Source: Roseobacter sp.
GTDB lineage: Bacteria > Pseudomonadota > Alphaproteobacteria > Rhodobacterales > Rhodobacteraceae
DNA length: 39,211 bases
Direction of reading: 5' to 3'
Assembly: GCA_024636495.1 (NCBI GenBank)
Contig: JAGXGZ010000077.1
Span: forward strand, 1 to 39,211
Shown: in pieces, positions 24,262 through 32,665 of the stretch
Numbering within the stretch: position 1 is the first letter of the stretch
How the letters are laid out: every line of letters starts with the position of its first letter
Notes under the pieces: model-generated
Seen by the model: the letters and a program-made list of their open reading frames with translations, nothing else
The model's database searches: none
What the model was told of the DNA's origin: nothing
Program-made: the position numbers and the translations under genes

Positions 24262-25995
24262 TTGGAAAATGTCGGTATAAATCATCCTTTGCCTGATCTC
24301 AGATCAATCCGGTCTGTCTTAGTCGGCTCTGTCTCGTTTTACATAAACCGCTTCCTCTCCATCATTGCACTGTGCCTCGCGGCTACGCTGGCGACACCTG
24401 ATTTCCTTGCGGCGCAAGAGGACGCAGCGCTCTGGTATGAAACGGAAACCATAAATTCAGGCCTTGAAGCGCCGCCGCAAGATGTGGATCGGAGTTCTCC
24501 ACGCGCCGCGCTCAGAAGCTTTCTTGAGCTAATTGAAAAGGGCGATCTTTCAGCTGCTGCACACGTGTTGAATCTGTCGGAAATCCCAAAGGACGAACAA
24601 CAGGCGCTTGGTTCGCGGCTCGTGTCCGAACTCGCGTCGATCTTCGACCGCAAGCTCCGGATCAACTGGTCGAGCATTCCGGCTGACCCCGATGCGCGGA
24701 CCACTGACAGCGCGGAAGGTCAGACGGTTTCGGAGCCTCGGCGAGACTACTTTCTCGAAGATCTCGACGTGGATGGCCAAGTCTACGCTATTCGTCTCTC
24801 CCGCTACGCAGCACAATCCCCTGACGGCGACGTCGGTGACCCTATGTGGCTTTTTTCCCGGGAAACTGTCGACAATATTGATGTCCTCTACGGTGCTTTT
24901 GGTCCAAGGCCCTTCGAGAGCCACATCCCGGTCGCGTTGAAAGCAAGGTTTGGCTGGTTGAACCTTTGGGAATGGATCGCCCTGCCATTGCTGTTGGGTG
25001 CGGTCGTATGTGTCGGCCTGCTCACGTCGAAACTTGTCGGCCTCGGTAAATATATATCCAATCGTCGCGTGCTGAGCCACGCATTCGAACGCGCGACTTT
25101 ACCGCTGTCGCTGGTGACAGCATCGTTAGCAGCATACTGGCTTCTTGGTTTCATCGTTTCCCTTTCGGGACCGGTGATCGCAGTCATCACCCCAGCGTTG
25201 GTCATGCTGTCTGTTGTTGGTTTCAGCCTTGCCGCGCTGCGCGGAATTGATGCGCTGATCGAGCATGTGACACGTCGGTATCTAGGGGACGATTACGATG
25301 CGCCCAGCTCGTCTGAACGGGAGTTCCACACGTCGATGTTTGCTATCCGCCGGATCATCTTGGTGGCCACGGTCGGCTTCTCGCTTGTTTTTGTGTTGAT
25401 GCAGTTCGACATTCTTGCCGACATGGGTCTTACATTGATTGCTTCCGCAGGCGTTTTGACGGTGATCCTCGGTATCGCCGGTCAATCAACGCTCGGCAAT
25501 ATCGTAGCTTCCCTGCAGATCGCGATTGCGAAGCCTGTGAGAATTGGCGACAGCATACAATATGAAGGTGACTGGTGTATCGTCGAATCCATTTACTTCA
25601 CGTTCATCAGGCTGCGCACATGGGACGAGAGACGGATCATCGTACCGGTCAAATATTTCCTGTCCTATCCCTTTAAAAATTGGTCAGTCGTCAATGAACG
25701 CATGCTCTGTACGATTCAACTTGTTCTTGATCCGATGGCAGAGGTGGCTGTGTTGCGCGAGAAATTTGAGGCCATCGCCAAAGGTGATCCCAACGTGATC
25801 GAACACGATGAACTGGTGACATATGTTACTGACCATTCGTCGAACGGGATGACGGTTGAGTTCTTCGCGATGGCTCCAGATCCGCCGACGGCCAGAGTAA
25901 TTGAAATGCGCTTGCGCGAAGAACTTGTAGACTTTGTACGCAGGGAGCACCCTGAATGGTGGTGGCGCGAACGCTTTGTGGAACGAAGCAGGTGA
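24262..25995 (+). CDS. MscS-family mechanosensitive channel with large N-terminal region
   Basis: The product is 577 aa. No ATG or GTG lies in frame before the mature region; the TTG at 24262 follows AGAAGG at 8 bases and is taken as the start. A signal-like helix (about 28-50, ending FLAAQ) precedes a soluble periplasmic part (about 52-225), then about five membrane helices. The MscS pore helix and beta domain are clear: GIAGQSTLGNIVASLQIAIAKPVRIGDSIQYEGDWCIVESI and RIIVPVKYFLSYPFKNWS. It should release solutes on osmotic downshock. The periplasmic domain makes it larger than E. coli MscS (286 aa). Confidence 0.9.
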   Translation: MENVGINHPLPDLRSIRSVLVGSVSFYINRFLSIIALCLAATLATPDFLAAQEDAALWYETETINSGLEAPPQDVDRSSPRAALRSFLELIEKGDLSAAAHVLNLSEIPKDEQQALGSRLVSELASIFDRKLRINWSSIPADPDARTTDSAEGQTVSEPRRDYFLEDLDVDGQVYAIRLSRYAAQSPDGDVGDPMWLFSRETVDNIDVLYGAFGPRPFESHIPVALKARFGWLNLWEWIALPLLLGAVVCVGLLTSKLVGLGKYISNRRVLSHAFERATLPLSLVTASLAAYWLLGFIVSLSGPVIAVITPALVMLSVVGFSLAALRGIDALIEHVTRRYLGDDYDAPSSSEREFHTSMFAIRRIILVATVGFSLVFVLMQFDILADMGLTLIASAGVLTVILGIAGQSTLGNIVASLQIAIAKPVRIGDSIQYEGDWCIVESIYFTFIRLRTWDERRIIVPVKYFLSYPFKNWSVVNERMLCTIQLVLDPMAEVAVLREKFEAIAKGDPNVIEHDELVTYVTDHSSNGMTVEFFAMAPDPPTARVIEMRLREELVDFVRREHPEWWWRERFVERSR

Positions 25996-26286
25996 GATGC
26001 CAACAGTAAGCTGTCAGAGACAATTGGCTCGAGACACCGCTGATGCGCGCAGAGGCTCTAACAGGGAATTGGGCTTTGCGTAAATCTGCCCAGAAGCTAT
26101 CAAGCCAGATGGGGAATGTATGATGGAATTGCAAAAGGACACCCAGACGGTAAGTTGCTCGTTCAATCCTTGCAATGACCGTGATCAGGTCACCAGCAAC
26201 GATCGTTCCAGCTGACCTGATTGGGATGCCAAGGGGCCGGAACTATCCGATCCAAAAAACGGGTTTCGCGTCCAACCCCTGGTGAA
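25996..26286. other. Gap after the MscS gene
   Basis: About 290 bases between the MscS stop and the stop of the leftward 52-aa gene. No gene, strong hairpin or RNA was recognised. Confidence 0.4.
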
Positions 26287-26445
26287 TTAACCGAGCACAC
26301 CCAATAGCCAGAGAACGATGAAAATAACGATCACAAAGCCGAGGGCACCACCTAGGCCACGCGATCCATAGCGGTTGTAACCGTAGTAACCGCCCCCGCC
26401 GCCGAACACCAACAGCAGGACAATGATAATCAGAATTGTACTCAT
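26287..26445 (-). CDS. 52-aa glycine-rich membrane protein
   Basis: The frame starts at the ATG at 26445 (MSTILIIIVLLLVFG), runs through a Gly/Tyr stretch (GGGGGYYGYNRYG) and ends with a second hydrophobic segment (ALGFVIVIFIVLWLLGVLG) and TAA. That gives two short membrane segments joined by a flexible glycine loop. Layout resembles DUF3309-type small membrane proteins common in proteobacteria. The ribosome site is weak (GATATCTCCC upstream). It was too short for routine frame listing, but composition and the neighbouring 24-aa gene make it credible. Function unknown. Confidence 0.7.
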   Translation of the reverse strand: MSTILIIIVLLLVFGGGGGYYGYNRYGSRGLGGALGFVIVIFIVLWLLGVLG

Positions 26446-26568
26446 GGGAGATATCTTTCTATTTTGCCGATAAGTGAAGAATGAAGCACCTGTAACCGCG
26501 ATGGGAATCAGGTTCGTGGGGTCATCCCCAAGTCAATCAGTCGGGGTTGTGTCGCTGCGGCTCTGCGC

Positions 26569-26643
26569 TCAGCGCAGGCCAAAAAAGCCCAGGATGACCA
26601 AGACGATGACCACTGCGCCGATGATATATACGATCCGGTTCAT
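26569..26643 (-). CDS. 24-aa single-helix membrane microprotein
   Basis: ATG at 26643 after AGGAATGCA; the product is MNRIVYIIGAVVIVLVILGF and four more residues (FGLR). It is one membrane helix with a basic end. Proteins of this length and pattern recur in alphaproteobacteria (recalled). The 68-codon frame from 26775 that contains it is not credible upstream of this ATG. An FNR-like dyad lies 77 bases upstream. Function unknown. Confidence 0.65.
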   Translation of the reverse strand: MNRIVYIIGAVVIVLVILGFFGLR

Positions 26644-26719
26644 TGCATTCCTATCTGTTCGGGTAGTGGCGCACGGCCACCGACACAGCCAAGCATAAGC
26701 CATCGAAACTCCGGGCGAA

Positions 26720-26733
26720 CTGACATGGATCAG
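26720..26733 (-). promoter_or_regulatory. FNR/Nnr-type dyad upstream of the 24-aa gene
   Basis: CTGAC-ATGG-ATCAG fits the Crp/FNR superfamily pattern TTGAY-N4-ATCAA with the outer base changed on each side. It lies 77 bases before the microprotein ATG. Motif match only. Confidence 0.4.
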
Positions 26734-26755
26734 TGCGCGGCGCACCGCATCGCAT

Positions 26756-27028
26756 GTGGATCGACGGCGCGACATTCCGTCTGGAGGCTTCGCCGGCGAA
26801 CTGATCCGTGGCCCGTTGCCTGCCGGATTGCAGGCCCTTGAGATCCCGCAAGACGTGGTTTCGATGATGTCGTGGTCAGGACCGGCGCTGGCATCCGTAA
26901 AGCACGTCTATGGGATGGGAATGTCAGAATTTCGCCAGACGATGCCGATCTTCTGCTTCGGCGGGATCAATCTTTTTGCGCAAAATGCCTTGTTTGGGAA
27001 GGACTCGTTGCCGAAGTCTGAAGCTTAG
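26756..27028 (+). CDS. Doubtful 90-codon frame, possible gene remnant
   Basis: The frame from a GTG at 26756 reads GGFAGELIRGPLPAGLQALE, then IPQDVVSMMSWSGPALASVK, and ends LFGKDSLPKSEA. Third codon positions are mostly G or C, as in the real genes here, which suggests once-coding DNA. There is no ribosome site, no recognised family and no start near the conserved-looking part. It may be the end of a decayed gene or chance. Confidence 0.25.
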   Translation: MDRRRDIPSGGFAGELIRGPLPAGLQALEIPQDVVSMMSWSGPALASVKHVYGMGMSEFRQTMPIFCFGGINLFAQNALFGKDSLPKSEA

Positions 27029-27527
27029 AAGGTGAACAGCCACACCCTGAACGTTTCCCAAGATACGATTTGGATAGCGTATGCGCTGTAGGATTTACTG
27101 GAGGTAAGAACCGTTTTCCCATTGGCCCCAAAATTTGAGACCGTCGCCAGTTTTTGCCTCACAGAGAGAACCTGCTTTCAACGTCAACTGAATGTCAGCT
27201 TCTAACTTCATGGCATGAATGGCTCACGCTCGCAGCGAACGTCTCCTCTCCGCCCTTGGTGTCGAGGGTCACACCACCGACGCGAACGGCCCTTAGCTGC
27301 CCCTCGGTTCATAGGGCAGTGCTGCGGTGCAGCTTCATCGAACCGGCCATTCGCGCCGCGCAGCATTTTGGCAGTTCAAATGACGGTGTGCGATACTTTT
27401 ATAGCACTCAGCAGATGTCCGTTCTTGGACAGTTCAGTCAATAATCCAGTTATGCATCATAGCGGGCTTGTTGGCGCATTCTCGACCATACAGGAAAATT
27501 GACCGCGTGAGGATTGTTGATGCTGAT
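27029..27527. other. Gap of about 500 bases without a supported gene
   Basis: Several short rightward frames exist (27154-27444, 27215-27502) with no ribosome site and no recognisable product. Together with the doubtful frame before it, nearly 900 bases separate the microprotein gene from the SLC13 permease gene. Confidence 0.4.
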
Positions 27528-29402
27528 CTACAATGGCCAGACGATCAACAACAGCGGCATACTGACAACGACCACGATGACCTCGACAGGAAGCCCCAGC
27601 CGCCAGTAATCACCGAACCGGAAGCCACCGGGGCCAAGGATCAGCGTGTTGTTCTGATGTCCGATTGGCGTAAGAAAAGCGCAGGACGCGCCAATTGCGA
27701 CGGCCATCAGGAAACTGTCCGGATTAACCCCGAGCGTAGCGGCAATGCCTAGGGCGATGGGGCACAGAATGGCTGCGGTGGCAGCATTATTCATCACGTC
27801 CGACAGAAACATGGTTGTGATCAACACTACTGCCAACGCCGCGATGGGGCTACCTTGTGCGATAGTCTCGACCAGAAAACGTGCCAGCAGGTCAGCGGCC
27901 CCGGTCGTATGCATCGCGCCCGCAACGGGGATAAGTGCTGCCAGCAGCACGATGACCGGCCAATCAATGGACGTATATATCTTCCGCAACGGCACCGTGC
28001 GCAAGAGCATCGAGGCCAATACACCAAGCGCAAAGCCTATGGGTGCAGGTAACAGGCCCAACGTTACAATGCCGATCGCACCCAGCATGATCGCACCCGC
28101 AATGATTGCCATATGTTTGTCAGGGATGCGCAATTCACGATCACCCAGCGGCACGCAGCCCGTATCGTTGATGAATTCGGCCATCATCTCGGCCGGGCCC
28201 TGCATCAGCAGCAGATCGCCGGATTTCAGTTTTAGCTTGCGAAGCCTGGCCTGGGGTTGGCGTCCTTCGCGCGACACGGCCAACAGATTGAGCCCATAGC
28301 GCGTGCGCAGACGCAGATCGAGGGCCGAACGCCCGACAATGGTGGCACCTGGCAGAATGGCGAGTTCTCGCAGTATTATGTCCTCGTCACGCTCATCACT
28401 CTCATCGGCGTCTGCGATCTTTTCGGCCTTTTTGATGGCGGTTTCCGCTTTGGCCTTTTGCGATGCCTTATCGGACACGTCGTCTGATTTTCCTTCCTCA
28501 CTATCCGAGGCTGATTTCTGCGCCTCAAGCTCAATACCAAAGACCGACAGTGCTTCCGCCAGTGCGCTGACATCGGCCTGCAACACCAGCACATCCCCCG
28601 CTTGGATGTGGCGCGCGCCAGAAGGCGCGGTCATGCGCACCTCGTTTCGCACAAGCCCGACGATCTGTGCGCCGCTGTCATCGATCTCGGCCTCGAAAAC
28701 GCGGAGGGTCAAGCCGACAGCCTTGCCTTTTTCGGGCACGCGCACTTCGGTTAGATAGCTGCCAGTGTCAAAATCGCCGCCAGCGGCAGATTTGCGCGCA
28801 GGCACCAAGTGCCAACCGATGAGTGCGACGAATAGAACGCCCAAGATTGCAACCGCGATTCCGACCGGAGCAAAGTCAAACATGCCAAATTGGCCCAGCC
28901 CAGCCTCTTCCCGAAAGCCCGAAACGATCAGGTTTGGCGGGGTGCCCACCAGCGTGGTCATGCCCCCCAGAATAGTGCCAAAGGAAAGTGGCATCAGGAT
29001 CTGGCCGGGCGTCAGATCCAGCCGGTCCGACAGTTGCACCGCGATCGGCATCAAAAGCGCCATCGCGCCCACGTTGTTCATGAAGCCCGACAGCGCCGCC
29101 CCCAGCCCGATCAGCGCCAGCAGGGTGGTGATCCGTCCGGCATCACGCGGCAGGATGCTGCGCGCCAACCAATCCACTGCACCCGTGTCGCGCAACCCCT
29201 GACTAAGCACAAGGACACAGGCGACCGTGATCACCGCCGGATGGCCGAAGCCGGCGAAGGCGGCTCCTGACGGTACCAACCCCGAGATGACGCAAGCCAA
29301 AAGGGCCGCGAGCGCGACTACATCATGACGAAACCTGCCCCACAGGAAAAGTCCCATCATGGCAGCGAGAATGGCAAAGATCAGGATCTGCGGGTTGGTC
29401 AA
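27528..29402 (-). CDS. SLC13/DASS-type permease with two cytoplasmic RCK_C (TrkA_C) domains
   Basis: The product is 624 aa from a TTG at 29402; no in-frame ATG exists upstream and the N-terminus fits the family, though no ribosome site is clear. Membrane half one has GAALSGFMNNVGAMALLMPIA and LSFGTILGGMTTLVGTPPNLIVSG; half two repeats this with FLSDVMNNAATAAILCPIA and TPIGHQNNTLILGPGG. Between them lie two RCK_C domains (about 205-290 and 345-425) joined by a charged linker of about 45 residues (QKSASDSEEGKSDDVSDKAS and on). Members carry sulfate, phosphate or dicarboxylates with Na+; substrate not readable. Confidence 0.9.
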   Translation of the reverse strand: MTNPQILIFAILAAMMGLFLWGRFRHDVVALAALLACVISGLVPSGAAFAGFGHPAVITVACVLVLSQGLRDTGAVDWLARSILPRDAGRITTLLALIGLGAALSGFMNNVGAMALLMPIAVQLSDRLDLTPGQILMPLSFGTILGGMTTLVGTPPNLIVSGFREEAGLGQFGMFDFAPVGIAVAILGVLFVALIGWHLVPARKSAAGGDFDTGSYLTEVRVPEKGKAVGLTLRVFEAEIDDSGAQIVGLVRNEVRMTAPSGARHIQAGDVLVLQADVSALAEALSVFGIELEAQKSASDSEEGKSDDVSDKASQKAKAETAIKKAEKIADADESDERDEDIILRELAILPGATIVGRSALDLRLRTRYGLNLLAVSREGRQPQARLRKLKLKSGDLLLMQGPAEMMAEFINDTGCVPLGDRELRIPDKHMAIIAGAIMLGAIGIVTLGLLPAPIGFALGVLASMLLRTVPLRKIYTSIDWPVIVLLAALIPVAGAMHTTGAADLLARFLVETIAQGSPIAALAVVLITTMFLSDVMNNAATAAILCPIALGIAATLGVNPDSFLMAVAIGASCAFLTPIGHQNNTLILGPGGFRFGDYWRLGLPVEVIVVVVSMPLLLIVWPL

Positions 29403-29553
29403 GGAAAAAACTTTCGTGCTGGGTCTTCGCTTAAGACAGGTTTCACCCCCGGGTGCTGATCCTAGTTAGCCCAAAGGTGCCTCTTTTGCGATCCAAAGGA
29501 GACATCCAATCGTAGCGATTTTTTCAACTCGCTGAAGTAAAAGGAATTATTGA

Positions 29554-30333
29554 ATGATACTTAATGGAAAAGTAGCGCTTGTAACAGGCGCGGCACAAGG
29601 GATCGGACGCGGCATTGCCTTGCGGTTGGCAAAAGACGGCGCCGATATCGCGATTGTCGACATCAACACCGACAAGATGGCCGACGTTGCTGCCGAAATT
29701 GAAGGGCTTGGCCGTAAAGCCACAACGTTCAAAGCCGACGTCAGCGACCGTGCCGAAGTTTATGCTGCCACAGAGCATGCAGAAAAGACGCTTGGTGGGT
29801 TTGACATCATGGTCAACAATGCCGGTATTGCGCAGGTCAATCCGATAGCCGACGTCAAACCGGAGGATGTCGATTTGATCCTGAAAATCAATATTCAAGG
29901 AGTTCTTTGGGGGATTCAGGCTGCCGCTGCAAAGTTCAAATCCTTGGGCCATAATGGCAAGATCCTCAATGCGTCTTCGATAGCCGGGCACGATGGATTT
30001 GAGATGCTGGGCGTCTATTCGGCGACGAAGTTCGCCGTGCGCGCGCTGACGCAGGCCGCAGCCAAGGAATACGCCAGCGACGGCATCACCCTAAATGCAT
30101 ACTGCCCCGGCATCGTCGGGACTGACATGTGGGTCGAGATTGACAAGCGGTTTTCTGAATTGACCGGTGCGCCCATTGGCGAGACCTACGACAAGTACGT
30201 GGGTGGAATCGCATTGGGGCGGGCGCAGACGCCGGATGACGTTGCCGCACTGGTGTCATACCTTGCTGGGCCAGATTCTGATTACATAACGGGACAGGCG
30301 ATTATCACCGACGGTGGGATTGTCTATCGCTGA
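29554..30333 (+). CDS. budC: (S)-acetoin-forming diacetyl reductase / 2,3-butanediol dehydrogenase (SDR)
   Basis: The product is 259 aa. Classic SDR features: NAD loop TGAAQGIG (11-18), NNAG (88-91), catalytic Ser (NASSIAG, about 141), Tyr155 and Lys159 (YSATK). The segment [27 protein letters not shown] followed by [20 protein letters not shown] is characteristic of acetoin/diacetyl reductases. It would reduce diacetyl to acetoin, or interconvert acetoin and 2,3-butanediol. ATG follows AAAAGGAATTATTGA. It stands alone, divergent from the SLC13 gene; no acetoin synthesis gene is nearby. Confidence 0.87.
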   Translation: MILNGKVALVTGAAQGIGRGIALRLAKDGADIAIVDINTDKMADVAAEIEGLGRKATTFKADVSDRAEVYAATEHAEKTLGGFDIMVNNAGIAQVNPIADVKPEDVDLILKINIQGVLWGIQAAAAKFKSLGHNGKILNASSIAGHDGFEMLGVYSATKFAVRALTQAAAKEYASDGITLNAYCPGIVGTDMWVEIDKRFSELTGAPIGETYDKYVGGIALGRAQTPDDVAALVSYLAGPDSDYITGQAIITDGGIVYR

Positions 30334-30464
30334 CACTGCGGGTGGGCGGCACATCAATTGACACAAGCAAGCTGGTCTGGACGTACCGCCTGTGGACCTA
30401 CCTGAGCATCACTTGGACACCAACCAGTTCGGCTATGTGATCCTTTGGCTTATCAGCGGCGCGG

Positions 30465-30665
30465 TCATTCCGACGGACCGCCTTTTTCGTCGGATTTATT
30501 AACGCGGGTTTTGCCAGCGGGTCTTTCGTTGGCCCGCTTCAACTCGTCCTGCGTGCCGATGTCACGCGGCAAACGTCCACCTGAACGCCCTGCCTGAGAT
30601 ATGGTGCCCTTGGCACCAAGGGCGTGGTCGGAGGTGTCGGGTTTTGGGGTTTTATCTTGGGTCAT
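30465..30665 (-). CDS. Small hydrophilic protein of unknown function
   Basis: The product is 66 aa, rich in Lys, Asp, Gly and Arg with no hydrophobic core (MTQDKTPKPDTSDHALGAKG to SDEKGGPSE), so probably disordered. The ribosome site AGAGG before ACTACC-ATG is good and third positions are GC-rich, which supports a real gene. It is in the same direction as the 100-aa gene upstream, after about 90 bases. No family recognised. Confidence 0.6.
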   Translation of the reverse strand: MTQDKTPKPDTSDHALGAKGTISQAGRSGGRLPRDIGTQDELKRANERPAGKTRVNKSDEKGGPSE

Positions 30666-30753
30666 GGTAGTACCTCTTTTTTGTTGTGTTACGGAATGAA
30701 ATCAACCACGCGCCCGCCTGGTGATGGCGATGGGCCGGATCGTCAGGACAGGA

Positions 30754-31056
30754 TCATTGAGAAATACCCCCTAGTGAGCGCCAGAACGGTCGTGAACGCA
30801 TATAGGTGCTGCGTTTTTCGATTTCGGCGGTTTGCGGATATTCATCCTTGTCGATCATGTTCTTGTCGATGGCGTCGGCCATCAACACCTTAACCTCGTC
30901 CTCAACCCAGGTCGTGCAGAAGGTCGCGGTTCTGGCGCGCGGTTCGCTGGGACCTTCAGACATCCGAAACTTGGGCAGGATATTTTGCGAGGCCTTGGTT
31001 GCGTAAATGTCCAGAAGGCTGGAGTCGTCGGCTAGATCGACGCGGTGAATGACCAT
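30754..31056 (-). CDS. Hypothetical 100-aa soluble protein
   Basis: The start at 31056 has a strong AAAGGAG site. The sequence MVIHRVDLADDSSLLDIYAT, KFRMSEGPSEPRARTATFCT and DKNMIDKDEYPQTAEIEKRS shows no signal or membrane helix. Tandem acidic and basic stretches and a mid-protein FCTTWVEDEVKVLM core suggest a small folded protein. Family not recognised. It stands just upstream of the 66-aa gene, same direction. Confidence 0.65.
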   Translation of the reverse strand: MVIHRVDLADDSSLLDIYATKASQNILPKFRMSEGPSEPRARTATFCTTWVEDEVKVLMADAIDKNMIDKDEYPQTAEIEKRSTYMRSRPFWRSLGGISQ

Positions 31057-31370
31057 TGAGGTTCTCCTTTGAAGCTGAATTCATGGGAGTGTCATGAACT
31101 CTGTGTATCTGGGCTGGCCCATGCGGGTTTCAGATACGGTCACGCAATCTGGTGCTCCTGCATGAATCCGACGCCGCGGGCCTTGTCGCATGCCAACGTG
31201 GGCAAATCCCTCAAGTGGGGACCGGGGTGCTTTCAACGCGGACATGGTCAAAGCACGCAAGGCCATGTCACACGACAAAACCTCAGATCAGATTTGCCCA
31301 CGAACAGGACCCAGGCCTTTTGCGTCTCTCAAGCGCGACACCAAATGCACCTGTTTGCCAATCGATGATG
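31057..31370. other. Gap of about 310 bases without a supported gene
   Basis: Frames at 31069-31368 (plus) and 31081-31278 (minus) overlap each other, lack ribosome sites and give no recognisable protein. The promoter of the 100-aa gene should lie at the left end. Confidence 0.4.
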
Positions 31371-31850
31371 TTAGGCGTGCTTGTCGGGTGCCTGTTCTGG
31401 CTGCACCGACCAGTCCGCAGGTTCGTCGGTCTTGTCGGATGCGGCAATCGCTGCCGTCGACTGCACCCTATCGGGTGCGTGATGGGATGGGGCGTAGATC
31501 GCGTAGAGCTGCATCGGACTGGTGCCAGTGTTGGTGATGTTGTGCCAAGACCCTGCAGGAACGAGGATACACCAGCCGTCCGAGACGTCCTTGTCGAAGG
31601 TCAGTTTATCCTTCGCGGTGCCCATTTGCGCCCGACCGGTCCCAGCCTCAAGACGCAGGAACTGATCGGTCTCGGGATGCGCTTCGAGCCCGACATCGCC
31701 GCCAACGGGGATCGACATCAAGGTAACCTGGAGATAGCGCCCGCTCCAGGCGACCGACCGATAGTCGGAGTTTTGTGTCGTTCCCTCTTCGATGTTGAAC
31801 GATTGCGGCTGTGGGCCGATGTCTTCGATCCGCTTGGCTGTGTCTAGCAT
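31371..31850 (-). CDS. Cupin-domain protein
   Basis: The product is 159 aa from the ATG at 31850, after TGAGGAAAGCGACC; an upstream ATG at 31895 has no ribosome site. The cupin core is clear: GGDVGLEAHPETDQFLRLEAGTG (motif 1, about 53-75) and VPAGSWHNITNTGTSPMQLYAIYAPSHH (motif 2, about 98-125), with His, Glu-like and His metal ligands. A tail rich in Pro and acidic residues follows. Single-domain cupins of this kind are often annotated as mannose-6-phosphate isomerase-like; no substrate can be stated. Confidence 0.87.
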   Translation of the reverse strand: MLDTAKRIEDIGPQPQSFNIEEGTTQNSDYRSVAWSGRYLQVTLMSIPVGGDVGLEAHPETDQFLRLEAGTGRAQMGTAKDKLTFDKDVSDGWCILVPAGSWHNITNTGTSPMQLYAIYAPSHHAPDRVQSTAAIAASDKTDEPADWSVQPEQAPDKHA

Positions 31851-31895
31851 GGTCGCTTTCCTCAATCGACGCTCCTCAAATGGAACGTGTTGCAC

Positions 31896-32182
31896 TGTCT
31901 ATGACAGCCCAACCGCCAAGACGTACTGATCCATGATAGGCCGGATTGCAAAAAGCCGCTTATCGCCGGTTTCACCAGTCTCAGCCTTGAACACAGCCTT
32001 GACATAAGCTTGGTCAGTTTGCCGATTTGGGCCCGATGCAGAAACCGTGGCCCGGACCCAATGAGCCCCCGTCTGTCAAATGGGATAGCGCAGGAGCAAA
32101 TGCACGCAGGGCGGTATGATCGAAATCAGTGCCGCGTCTGACCCACGTGTTATTCTGAAAGCCTATTGAATAGGAGATTCCA
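31896..32182. other. Divergent intergenic region, cupin / DUF3775
   Basis: About 330 bases between the start codons (31851-32182) with promoters expected in both directions. A TTGACA at about 31999 is a -35 candidate for the rightward gene, with no good -10 at 17 bases. Nothing else recognised. Confidence 0.35.
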
Positions 32183-32575
32183 ATGGCTGCGCTGCCCTTT
32201 AACGAAACCCGGATCGAAGAACTGGTGCTGCGGTTCAACGCCGTGATGGCGAAAGAAGGGGCGGATATCTCTGACCTTGGCGGCAATGCTTCGGACGATG
32301 TGGTGGCTGTGACCCTGCAGGAAACAGGTGGTGATCTGAGCCGCGACGAGATTACCCAAGAGATTGAAAGCATGAACGACGAACAACAGGACGCGCTGGT
32401 GGCGCTGTTCTGGATCGGCCGTGGCGATGCTGAACCCGAAGCCTGGAAGGAAACCAAAGGCTTAGCCCGACAACTGCACAACGGGTCGGCGAGCCGCTAT
32501 CTGCTGGGTCAGCCAGAGGTCGGAGAATTCCTGACGGAAGGTCTTGAGAAGATGCTGGAATATGGTGTCGACTGA
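32183..32575 (+). CDS. DUF3775-domain protein
   Basis: The product is 130 aa, soluble and acidic. The DUF3775 core is readable: GNASDDVVAVTLQETGGDLSRDEITQEIESMNDEQQDALVALFWIGRGDAEPEAW, then GQPEVGEFLTEGLEKM. ATG follows AGGAGATTCCA. The function of the family is unknown; it is widespread in Rhodobacterales. The antiporter gene follows after about 90 bases in the same direction. Confidence 0.85.
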   Translation: MAALPFNETRIEELVLRFNAVMAKEGADISDLGGNASDDVVAVTLQETGGDLSRDEITQEIESMNDEQQDALVALFWIGRGDAEPEAWKETKGLARQLHNGSASRYLLGQPEVGEFLTEGLEKMLEYGVD

Positions 32576-32665
32576 TGAGAGCGTTGGTCTGTTTGACGCT
32601 GTGACCGCCGACATCGTCCGCCGCGCGAACCTAGTCCTGCGCAACGACTGTCGGCGGTGAACGCC

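Noticed and set aside
24294..24308. TGATC-TCA-GATCA dyad near the MscS start
   Set aside because: The spacing does not fit FNR-type sites and it lies downstream of the chosen start codon, inside the coding region.
27517..27530. TTGAT-GCTG-ATCTA resembling an FNR site
   Set aside because: It sits at the 3' end of the SLC13 gene with no promoter context on either side.
30467..30500. TCCGACG...CGTCGGA hairpin followed by TTTATTAA after the diacetyl reductase gene
   Set aside because: It lies inside the 3' coding part of the 66-aa gene, is only 7 bp and has a long loop; too weak to call a terminator.
31069..31368. 99-codon plus-strand frame (and a 65-codon minus frame) between the 100-aa gene and the cupin gene
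   Set aside because: They overlap each other, have no ribosome sites and no recognisable sequence.
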